From: an uncultured Parabacteroides sp.
GTDB lineage: Bacteria; Bacteroidota; Bacteroidia; Bacteroidales; Tannerellaceae
Direction of reading: 5' to 3'
Assembly: GCA_910577325.1 (NCBI GenBank)
Contig: CAJTMR010000010.1
Coordinates: 108,815-115,203 of the forward strand
Length of the DNA stretch: 6,389 nt
The notes beneath the pieces are model-generated. The model was not told the DNA's origin. It saw only the letters and a list, made by a program, of their open reading frames with translations, and did no database searches. Positions 1 through 5,723 of this stretch are shown here, in pieces. The translations under genes and the position numbers were made by a program. The stretch's first letter is position 1, and every line of letters begins with the position of its first letter.

Positions 1-52
1 GAGCATCTGCCTTACAAGCAGAGGGTCGGCGGTTCGAATCCGTCAACGCCCA
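1..52 (+). tRNA. tRNA-Val (anticodon UAC), 5' end outside the window
   Basis: The window opens inside the D-arm. The anticodon stem TCTGC/GCAGA encloses the loop CTTACAA, which puts TAC at positions 34-36, so it reads GUA (valine). The T-arm is GGCGG-TTCGAAT-CCGTC with a normal T-loop. The 3' acceptor strand AACGCCC and discriminator A end at 52. CCA is not encoded, so it must be added after transcription. The missing 5' strand should be close to GGGCGTT. A strong terminator follows 8 nt later, so this is the last gene of its transcript; other tRNA genes may precede it outside the window. Confidence 0.95.
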
Positions 53-60
53 CTTTTTTG

Positions 61-94
61 AAAAGCAGTCATGATTTACATGATTGCTTTTTTT
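61..94 (+). terminator. Intrinsic terminator after tRNA-Val
   Basis: A 13-bp stem (61-73 with 79-91, one G-U pair) has a 5-nt loop ATTTA and runs into a T tract (88-94). It sits directly downstream of the tRNA 3' end and has the standard form of a rho-independent terminator. Confidence 0.85.
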
Positions 95-234
95 ATTTTC
101 CTTAGGAGTACAAAAAACCTTATTCGGGTCAGTCCGAAAAACGGATCATGCCAGGGCAACTGTACCAAAATCATAAAGCGTCCATCTGCTTTCGCCACCG
201 ATACGGACTGAATACATATATGTTTTTGCAAAAA

Positions 235-341
235 CAACTATCATACTATCATATCCGCCTGTATATCGGTTTAAACCAATATGTTATGGCATGATAGTTG
301 CCGTTTTGAACTATCATTCATCTATCACACCTATCATAGTT
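235..341. repeat. Cluster of CTATCAT motifs with an inverted copy
   Basis: CTATCAT occurs at 238-244, 246-252, 311-317 and 331-337, with a variant CTATCAC at 322-328 and one reverse-strand copy (ATGATAG) at 291-297. CAACTATCAT (235-244) and ATGATAGTTG (291-300) form a perfect 10-bp inverted repeat around an imperfect 20-bp palindrome (263-282). Spacings between neighbouring direct copies are 8, 11 and 9 bp, close to one helical turn, as in binding-site arrays or iterons. No adjacent gene explains them. Confidence 0.6.
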
Positions 342-480
342 AAAAACGATAACATCCTGTGTATCAATTATACGATAAAAACAAGGACCGTCCGGGAACA
401 GGTGCAAAACATGTTAAAACGGCTTCTTTTTTCATCAAGACAGACTTTTCTTTTGTCAAAAACAACTTGTAAAGACGCTT

Positions 481-541
481 GAGACCCGGGTCTCCATACT
501 GCTTACACCCAGGTGCGGGAGAGGTGCAGACCCGGGTCTGC
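481..541. repeat. Two AGACCCGGGTCT palindromes in a GC-rich patch
   Basis: GAGACCCGGGTCTC (481-494) is a perfect 14-bp palindrome and GCAGACCCGGGTCTGC (526-541) a perfect 16-bp palindrome. They share the 12-bp core AGACCCGGGTCT, with centres 46 bp apart. CACCCAGGTG (505-514) between them is a degenerate third copy. The patch is far more GC-rich than the surrounding spacer. Function unknown: dimeric-protein binding sites, or part of an intergenic repeat element. Confidence 0.6.
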
Positions 542-690
542 GCGAGACTTTTCCGGGGATGCGGGGATGTTTATCCACCGTGTTGGAGGTACTTTTATGC
601 CCTGTTTTTGCATTTTTTTCAATGAAATACGACGACTTTCTTCGCTTTATATTTTTGGATGGGATGTAGCGATTTCAAGCAAAAGCGAGC

Positions 691-728
691 AAAACAAAAG
701 CCGTAAATCTATAATAGAAATACGGCTT
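691..728 (-). terminator. Probable terminator of tRNA-Arg
   Basis: Read on the minus strand, AAGCCGTA (728-721) pairs with TACGGCTT (705-698), and an inner TCTA/TAGA pairing extends the hairpin past two T-T mismatches. The tract TTGTTTT follows. It lies about 30 nt beyond the tRNA-Arg 3' end. The T tract is interrupted by a G, so it is probably weaker than the tRNA-Val terminator. Confidence 0.65.
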
Positions 729-758
729 AAGATTCTAAAATATTGATTTTTAGACTTG

Positions 759-832
759 TGACCAGGGTGGGATTCAAACCCACGACCTTCAGAACCGGAA
801 TCTGACGCTCTATTCAGCTAAGCTACCCAGCC
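759..832 (-). tRNA. tRNA-Arg (anticodon CCG)
   Basis: A complete 74-nt cloverleaf on the minus strand. The anticodon stem TCAGA/TCTGA holds the loop TTCCGGT, giving anticodon CCG (reads CGG, arginine) with G37. The T-arm is GTGGG-TTTGAAT-CCCAC, the D-stem GCTT/GAGC and the discriminator A; CCA is not encoded. Two things are unusual. The acceptor stem GGCTGGG/CCTGGTC contains three G-U pairs. The D-loop has G18-A19 instead of G18-G19, while the T-loop has U56 instead of C56, which would keep a 19-56 pair as A-U. It has its own promoter and terminator, so it appears to be a single-gene transcript. Confidence 0.93.
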
Positions 833-842
833 AAAAACATTG

Positions 843-874
843 CAAAAGTATATATAATCTTGCAGGAAAACAAA
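843..874 (-). promoter_or_regulatory. Promoter of tRNA-Arg
   Basis: On the minus strand, TTTG (874-871), a 20-nt spacer and TACTTTTG (850-843) fit the Bacteroidetes TTTG-N19-21-TAnnTTTG promoter. The -7 box ends 10 nt before the tRNA 5' end, so the transcript would begin a few bases upstream of the mature tRNA. Confidence 0.75.
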
Positions 875-903
875 CGAATGGGCAAAAAAGATTACTTTTT
901 GAT

Positions 904-945
904 ATTTTGCAAACCTTGAAACAATAATCGCTTCCATTTTGCAAA
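904..945. promoter_or_regulatory. Paired ATTTTGCAAA sites upstream of asnA
   Basis: ATTTTGCAAA occurs at 904-913 and again at 936-945. Each contains the 8-bp palindrome TTTGCAAA. The spacing is 32 bp, about three helical turns, and the second copy ends 17 bp before the asnA -33 element. The position and phasing suit an operator pair for asnA or for the divergent tRNA-Arg, but the region is AT-rich and chance cannot be excluded. Confidence 0.3.
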
Positions 946-962
946 TAAAAACAGGCATATAA

Positions 963-992
963 TTGCTTTTTTGCCATTAATTAGTATCTTTG
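963..992 (+). promoter_or_regulatory. asnA: Promoter of asnA
   Basis: TTG (963-965), a 19-nt spacer and TATCTTTG (985-992) match the Bacteroidetes promoter consensus. Transcription would begin near 998-1000, leaving a leader of about 30 nt. The start codon at 1030 has only a weak AAGG (1024-1027), which is normal for this phylum. Confidence 0.75.
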
Positions 993-1029
993 CTCCACAT
1001 TATTCATAAATATAAAGCACAACAAGGAT

Positions 1030-2067
1030 ATGAGTTATTTAATTAAACCAACAGGATATAAAGCTTTATTGAACTTATCACAGACCGAGATGGGTATCAA
1101 AAAAATCAAAGACTTTTTCCAGCAAAACCTATCTTCCGAATTACGGTTACGACGCGTCACCGCGCCGTTGTTCGTTTTAAAAGGGATGGGAATCAATGAC
1201 GACCTGAACGGAACGGAGCGTGCTGTCACATTTCCGATCAAGGATCTGGATGATGCCAAAGCAGAAATCGTCCATTCGCTTGCCAAATGGAAACGGCTCA
1301 CCCTTGCCGATTATCAAATCGAAAAAGGTTACGGTATCTATACCGATATGAACGCTATCCGCTCCGATGAAGAGTTAGGAAACCTCCATTCTTTATATGT
1401 CGACCAATGGGACTGGGAACGCGTGATGGGAGCCGAAGAACGAAATATCGACTTTCTGAAAGAAATCGTACGCCGCATCTATGCAGCCATGGTCCGTACC
1501 GAATATTTAGTCTATGAGATGTTTCCTGAAATCCGTCCGACATTGCCGCAACAAATCCGTTTCATACACTCCGATGATTTATTACAAAAATACCCGACTT
1601 TCACGCCTAAAGAACGGGAAGATGCGATAACGAAAGAATACGGAGCCGTTTTCATCATCGGTATCGGTTGTAAGTTGAGCAACGGAGAAAAACACGACGG
1701 ACGCGCCCCCGACTATGACGACTGGTCGACAATTGCGGAAAACGGACAAGTCGGATTAAACGGCGACCTGCTCGTCTGGGACAACGTGCTGAACCGTTCA
1801 CTCGAACTGTCTTCCATGGGTATTCGCGTGGATAAGGCTGCCTTGCTACGCCAGTTGGAAATTTGCAACGCGCAAGAAAGAAAAGAACTATACTTCCACA
1901 AACGCCTACTCAATGGCGAACTTCCCCTTAGTATCGGGGGAGGTATCGGACAGAGCCGCTTGTGTATGTTTTATCTCCGCAAAGCCCACATCGGAGAAAT
2001 CCAAGCAAGTATATGGCCGGAAGAAATGCGCCGCGAAGCCCGTGCAGCCGGCATGTACTTGATTTAA
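1030..2067 (+). CDS. asnA: Aspartate-ammonia ligase (asparagine synthetase A)
   Basis: AsnA is a cytoplasmic enzyme that makes L-asparagine from L-aspartate, ammonia and ATP (giving AMP and pyrophosphate). It has a class II aminoacyl-tRNA-synthetase-like fold and needs no glutamine. The 345-residue product aligns from memory with E. coli AsnA (330 aa) along its whole length. Shared blocks are HSLAKWKR (82-89), YVDQWDWERVMG (123-134), APDYDDWST (226-234), LNGDLLVW (243-250), ELSSMGIRVD (259-268) and IGGGIGQSRL (302-311), the last resembling the ATP-binding motif 3 of class II synthetases. The start at 1030 gives the expected N-terminus and sits about 30 nt after a good promoter. It may be co-transcribed with ung, 115 bp downstream. 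No frame damage is seen. Confidence 0.97.
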   Translation: MSYLIKPTGYKALLNLSQTEMGIKKIKDFFQQNLSSELRLRRVTAPLFVLKGMGINDDLNGTERAVTFPIKDLDDAKAEIVHSLAKWKRLTLADYQIEKGYGIYTDMNAIRSDEELGNLHSLYVDQWDWERVMGAEERNIDFLKEIVRRIYAAMVRTEYLVYEMFPEIRPTLPQQIRFIHSDDLLQKYPTFTPKEREDAITKEYGAVFIIGIGCKLSNGEKHDGRAPDYDDWSTIAENGQVGLNGDLLVWDNVLNRSLELSSMGIRVDKAALLRQLEICNAQERKELYFHKRLLNGELPLSIGGGIGQSRLCMFYLRKAHIGEIQASIWPEEMRREARAAGMYLI

Positions 2068-2080
2068 TTGTAATCAAAAA

Positions 2081-2175
2081 ATTGAAAATTGAAAATTAAG
2101 GATGGATTATTAATAATTATTTCTGATATTCGCGTAACAAAGATAATTTCCAATTTCTAATTTTCAATTTTCAAT
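2081..2175. repeat. AT-rich inverted repeat between asnA and ung
   Basis: ATTGAAAATTGAAAATTA (2081-2098) is repeated perfectly inverted at 2158-2175, giving 18-bp arms around a 59-nt centre. The centre contains a 12-bp palindrome ATTATTAATAAT (2106-2117). The arms are themselves made of a repeated ATTGAAA unit. The right arm ends 7 nt before the ung start codon. The arms match those of the repeat after ung at 16 of 18 positions, so both probably belong to one intergenic repeat family. Confidence 0.75.
2138..2167 (-). promoter_or_regulatory. Possible minus-strand promoter inside the asnA-ung repeat
   Basis: On the minus strand, TTG (2167-2165), a 19-nt spacer and TATCTTTG (2145-2138) reproduce the arrangement and -7 sequence of the asnA promoter. 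Transcription would start near 2131 and run antisense into the 3' end of asnA. No gene lies in that direction, so this is either a small or antisense RNA promoter or a chance match in AT-rich DNA. Confidence 0.25.
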
Positions 2176-2182
2176 AACCATT

Positions 2183-2845
2183 ATGGACGTCAAGATAGAA
2201 CAGAGCTGGAAAGAACGATTAAGTTCAGAGTTTGAAAAGGATTATTTCAACCAGTTAATTACATTTGTTAAAGAAGAATATCGCCAAAGAACGATCTATC
2301 CTCCCGGTCCCTGTATCTTCAGTGCGTTCGAACATTGTCCGTTCGACAATGTCAAAGTAGTCATTCTCGGGCAAGACCCCTATCATGAACCCGGGCAAGC
2401 ACACGGACTCTGTTTTTCCGTTCAGGACGGAACTCCCTTTCCCCCTTCACTTATCAATATCTTCAAAGAAATTGAAAGTGATTTAGGCAAACCCGTTCCC
2501 CACACTGGCAATCTACTCCGTTGGGCAGACCAGGGTGTCCTGCTTTTAAACGCGACCCTGACGGTTCGTGCACACCAAGCCGGTTCACACCAGAATAAAG
2601 GTTGGGAAACATTCACAGATGCCGTAATCCACCGCCTGACAGAAGAGCGAAGCCATATCGTTTATATCTTGTGGGGTTCGTATGCACAACGGAAAGGGGC
2701 TTTCATCAATGCCTCCCGTAACCTGATATTGAAATCAGCCCACCCGTCTCCCCTCTCCGCTTACCGCGGTTTTTTCGGAAACAAACATTTCAGCAAAGCG
2801 AACGATTATCTGATTGCAACCGGGCAAACACCAATCGAATGGTGA
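2183..2845 (+). CDS. ung: Uracil-DNA glycosylase, family 1
   Basis: Ung removes uracil from DNA, after cytosine deamination or dUTP misincorporation, and so starts base-excision repair. The 220-residue length is typical for the family. Motif A, GQDPYH (63-68), carries catalytic Asp65. Phe78 in HGLCFSV is in the place of the uracil-stacking Phe. LLLNATLTV (120-128) contains Asn123, which recognises uracil. HPSPLS (187-192) contains His187 and the DNA-intercalation loop. All key residues are present, so the enzyme should be active. The ATG at 2183 is 7 nt after an inverted-repeat arm, with no Shine-Dalgarno site. No sense-strand promoter was found in the 115-bp spacer, so transcription from asnA is plausible. 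The gene is convergent with lptD. Confidence 0.97.
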   Translation: MDVKIEQSWKERLSSEFEKDYFNQLITFVKEEYRQRTIYPPGPCIFSAFEHCPFDNVKVVILGQDPYHEPGQAHGLCFSVQDGTPFPPSLINIFKEIESDLGKPVPHTGNLLRWADQGVLLLNATLTVRAHQAGSHQNKGWETFTDAVIHRLTEERSHIVYILWGSYAQRKGAFINASRNLILKSAHPSPLSAYRGFFGNKHFSKANDYLIATGQTPIEW

Positions 2846-2852
2846 TTTTTTC

Positions 2853-2904
2853 AATTGATAATTGACAATTAAAAGAATGCTCCTTTAATTGTCAATTATC
2901 AATT
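2853..2904. repeat. 21-bp inverted repeat between convergent ung and lptD
   Basis: Perfect 21-bp arms (2853-2873 and 2884-2904) enclose a 10-nt loop AGAATGCTCC. The core ATTGATAATTGACAATTA (2854-2871) differs at two positions from the arm before ung. It begins 7 nt after the ung stop, and its right arm contains the lptD stop codon (2899-2901, minus strand). A hairpin this strong could end transcription from both sides, but no T tract follows on either strand, so it is not a standard intrinsic terminator. Confidence 0.8.
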
Positions 2905-5658
2905 CCACTTCTGTCCATCACGATAGTTGCTGCTCTGGCGCCATTTCAAATCTTTCAGCAAAGAGGAACTTACTGCGATATTGAAGGTATAGGATTTATA
3001 GGGACCTACCGGCACAAAACTGGCAGTCATTTGCCAGCAATGCAAATCGCGGGTTATGTTACAAGTCATATAGGAAATCTTATGCGTATCGAAGTCATAC
3101 GTAGCATTGAAGTTAAAACGCCAGTTTTTCGTTGGCAGGATATTACCGTTGAAACTCAATGCATGGGTCAATTTATACTTATATTCAAGTTTACTCGGAT
3201 CAAAATCGCCATAACGCAACTGCATGCTATAACTGAAAGAAAGACTCCAGGGAACCTTGTTGAGCATATAGCCGTACGCATCATATTCGCCTGTATCCCT
3301 CTTAGTTCCACGCAAACGACCGCCTTCCGCTTTTGCCTGTCGTTCACCGTCTTCCTCCGCGGAATCCTGTTCCTGCTCCGCACCGCCCGACGCATTGAGA
3401 TCCGCCTTCGAATGATCGTCACCGCCTTTCTTACCGAACCACTTGCCAAACGTATCGTTATTAAAAGTATAAGAAAAACTCGTACCGGTCTGGCGTAAGC
3501 GGCCCAATCCCTTACCCGCCTGCCAACGTGGTATATCCAACCGACGAACAGTCTTCGTCGCTTCATTGTAACCATAGGTATACGTATCGAACGTACCGTT
3601 CAGATTCAAGGTATAGCTCTTCGAGAACTTAAGACGCAAACCTACGTTCAAATCACTCCATTTGAACGAATCGGCCGCCATATTATAGCTCATACCCAAT
3701 GATAACTTATCAATCAGACTGATCTTGCGGGCCGAGTCACCGGCAACAGAATTAATTTTCATTTCCACATTATTATCCAGTTGGAAACTCACACTTCCCG
3801 ATTTTCCATTGGGAGCCGTACCAAACATGCCATTTTCAAAAGGCGAATAGGTCGTATGTTGCATTTGCCCATATTGATCTTCATACATGACATCTTTCCA
3901 AAAGCCAAACTTAGCTGCACCGAAATCAGGGGTATAACTCAATGTGACCGAAGGTTCAAAGCGATGACGAATCTGTACCCGTCGCATCGTTTTACCAAAA
4001 AACGGCAATGGCTGGAACATACCATACAATGTGGTGGAAGCCGAAACTGAAGTGCTGTAATCATACACACGATAAAAACCATAAGTCGTATCACGCGCAA
4101 CCACTTGTTTCTTCTGCATATCGTATGCTTTTTCCACCTTATTGGTGTACCAACGTTCGGTATAGTTGAACGACGGCGAGATATTCAGATATTTGAACAA
4201 AGAGAAAGTCGCACTCACCGGAATCTGGTGCTGCATGGCATTCCGCCAGTCCTTTACCAAACTCGACTTGAACAATTTGTCCTCTTTCGTATCGATGCTG
4301 TTACGCAAGTAACCGTTGTAACTCATGGAAATTTTTTCATACCAACGCTCTTTGCCTATCGCCTTCCTGCGCTTAAACGGGAAGATACGGCTCATTGTGA
4401 TCGTAATATCAGGCAAAGTCAACGAAATCGTCGAGTCTTTCGAACGCTGGTTCACATTCATAGTCGCAGAAAGGCTGAACGGATTATTCGGAAAACGCTG
4501 CGTTATGCTGATGCTGGACCCTTTAGTATTCTGGTTCGCATCTGCAAACCCTTGCGAGCCCGGATAAAAACTGTTCAAGTTGTTACGGTCGTAACTACTG
4601 GTCGCAAAGTTCACACTTGCCGAAAAAGTCCGGAACGGATTGGCCTTCGGATCCTGCGAATGTGTCCAGTTCAACTTGAAGTCCTTAGACAAGCTATAAT
4701 CGGGAAGCCCCTTGTCCCCCAAACGGGTAACCAAATAGGAAGCATTGAAACTGCCCGAAAACTTATACCGTTTCCGATAAGAAGAACGGGCTGACAATCC
4801 CCAAGAACCTTTCGTATAGATCTCACCTGTCAGAGCCAGATCCATATAATCGCTCAATGCAAAATAATATCCACCGTCACGCAAATAAAAACCACGCGAA
4901 CTTTCATCCCCGAAAGTAGGCATGATAACACCCGATGAATAAGAACTCGAAAACGGGAAGAAACAGAAAGGCAAGCCGACCAAATAAAGTGGGACATCCT
5001 CAAACACCATATAGACAGGCCCCGTCACGATATTCTTCTTCGGACGAACTTTCGCCTTCGTCAACTGGATATAGAAGTGAGGATGATCATGCTCATCGCA
5101 AGTCGTATACCGTCCACCCACCATATTCAAGACATCGTTGTCCATCTTTTTGGTACGTCCGGCTGTCACATAGCCTTCGCCTTGTTGCGTGATCACATCC
5201 GTGATATAACCTTTTTTCGTACCGAAATTATAGCGCATTGTCTTGGATTCATACTGTTGGTCGCCATCTTTGAAAAGAGGATAGCCAAATTCTTCCCCGA
5301 TCGAGTCAAGGCCAAAAGTAGCATACACCAAACTACTGTCCATATTCATCTCGATTTTCTCAGACTGGAGTTCGATCTGTTGATATTTCACATCGCTTTC
5401 TCCGAACAGATAAGCCCAGTTCGCCCCCGTCATGATAATGGAGTCTTTCGCCTGGTAGGAAACCGGAGCGTCCAGTCCGGTCTTCTTCTTCGGTACGCTG
5501 TCCAACACAAGCACACTATCCTGTCCGGCGGACACGGCCGTATCACCCGTTACGGCCATCACGGTATCGGTCGGGGCAATAAGTTCCTGCGCCTCAGTCA
5601 TCATGTTTCCGGTGAGGAAAAGCAACAAAATAATCAGGCATTTGTATTTCAAAAACAT
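2899..5658 (-). CDS. lptD: LPS assembly outer-membrane protein LptD, Bacteroidetes type
   Basis: LptD is the outer-membrane beta-barrel that, with lipoprotein LptE, inserts lipopolysaccharide into the outer leaflet. The 919-residue product starts with a type I signal peptide (Lys-rich start, LIILLLFLTG, probable cut after TEA at residue 23). A spacer leads to an OstA/LptA-like periplasmic domain (about 60-215; DSIIMTGANWAYLFGESDVK is a typical repeat). A long barrel of alternating aromatic and polar strands with amphipathic ends fills about 230-919. Residues 742-795 form a low-complexity charged insert (Gly/Asp/Glu/Lys/Arg), probably a loop between strands. The mature protein has four cysteines: 187, 232, 866 and 874. 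It ends KWN, with the final Asn codon and stop lying in an inverted-repeat arm. Assignment rests on domain order and resemblance to Bacteroidetes LptD; identity to E. coli LptD is low. The HD-domain gene lies 65 bp upstream. Confidence 0.88.
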   Translation of the reverse strand: MFLKYKCLIILLLFLTGNMMTEAQELIAPTDTVMAVTGDTAVSAGQDSVLVLDSVPKKKTGLDAPVSYQAKDSIIMTGANWAYLFGESDVKYQQIELQSEKIEMNMDSSLVYATFGLDSIGEEFGYPLFKDGDQQYESKTMRYNFGTKKGYITDVITQQGEGYVTAGRTKKMDNDVLNMVGGRYTTCDEHDHPHFYIQLTKAKVRPKKNIVTGPVYMVFEDVPLYLVGLPFCFFPFSSSYSSGVIMPTFGDESSRGFYLRDGGYYFALSDYMDLALTGEIYTKGSWGLSARSSYRKRYKFSGSFNASYLVTRLGDKGLPDYSLSKDFKLNWTHSQDPKANPFRTFSASVNFATSSYDRNNLNSFYPGSQGFADANQNTKGSSISITQRFPNNPFSLSATMNVNQRSKDSTISLTLPDITITMSRIFPFKRRKAIGKERWYEKISMSYNGYLRNSIDTKEDKLFKSSLVKDWRNAMQHQIPVSATFSLFKYLNISPSFNYTERWYTNKVEKAYDMQKKQVVARDTTYGFYRVYDYSTSVSASTTLYGMFQPLPFFGKTMRRVQIRHRFEPSVTLSYTPDFGAAKFGFWKDVMYEDQYGQMQHTTYSPFENGMFGTAPNGKSGSVSFQLDNNVEMKINSVAGDSARKISLIDKLSLGMSYNMAADSFKWSDLNVGLRLKFSKSYTLNLNGTFDTYTYGYNEATKTVRRLDIPRWQAGKGLGRLRQTGTSFSYTFNNDTFGKWFGKKGGDDHSKADLNASGGAEQEQDSAEEDGERQAKAEGGRLRGTKRDTGEYDAYGYMLNKVPWSLSFSYSMQLRYGDFDPSKLEYKYKLTHALSFNGNILPTKNWRFNFNATYDFDTHKISYMTCNITRDLHCWQMTASFVPVGPYKSYTFNIAVSSSLLKDLKWRQSSNYRDGQKWN

Positions 5659-5689
5659 TCCGTCGTTATTTGCAGTGTGTTACAGCGGG

Positions 5690-5697
5690 CAAATGTA
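5690..5697 (-). promoter_or_regulatory. lptD: Possible -7 box for lptD
   Basis: TACATTTG on the minus strand matches TAnnTTTG and would start transcription near 5683, about 25 nt before the lptD start codon. There is no TTG at the right distance upstream; that region is GC-rich. It may be a weak internal promoter, with other transcription arriving from the HD gene. Confidence 0.4.
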
Positions 5698-5723
5698 TAA
5701 CAAATTAGCGAGCCCGTCCCTTT

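Larger units (their letters stand above)
95..697. other. Long non-coding gap between tRNA-Val and tRNA-Arg
   Basis: About 600 bp without a convincing gene. Open frames here are short, have unnatural composition, and run through palindromes or the tRNA-Arg terminator. Visible structure: TCAG+TCCG at 129-136, which can pair locally (TCCG with CGGA 142-145) or distally with CGGACTGA at 204-211; a cluster of CTATCAT motifs (235-341); a near-palindrome around GGTTTAAACC (268-277); and a GC-rich patch with two palindromes (481-541) followed by a tandem CGGGGATG duplication (554-569). Gaps beside tRNA genes often hold remains of integrated elements. That reading is inference, because no integrase fragment or att duplication was found. 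Confidence 0.6.

Noticed and set aside
291..482. 63-codon frame in the tRNA-Val to tRNA-Arg gap
   Set aside because: Its start lies in the CTATCAT inverted repeat and its stop in the first CCCGGG palindrome. The composition is unlike a real protein and no -7 box precedes it.
571..579. TTATCCACC, one mismatch from a DnaA box
   Set aside because: A single imperfect site with no partner boxes, AT-rich unwinding region or dnaA/dnaN neighbour; not evidence for an origin.
597..746. 49-codon frame starting at ATG 597, with GGAGG 7 nt upstream
   Set aside because: The frame runs through the tRNA-Arg terminator hairpin, has no recognisable domain or promoter, and Bacteroidetes rarely rely on Shine-Dalgarno sites. 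A chance GGAGG is more likely.
1..832. Integration (att) duplication of either tRNA 3' end
   Set aside because: I looked for a second copy of the tRNA-Val or tRNA-Arg T-arm/acceptor sequence in the gap and found none; no integrase fragment is present.
2853..2904. Standard bidirectional rho-independent terminator
   Set aside because: The stem is strong but very AT-rich and neither strand has a T tract directly after it, so it is recorded as a repeat with possible terminator activity.
4105..4794. 229-codon plus-strand frame opposite lptD
   Set aside because: It is antisense to a well-supported LptD reading frame, has no promoter, and is an irregular Arg/Ile/Phe-rich sequence. The 5077-5700 and 3031-3498 frames are rejected for the same reasons.
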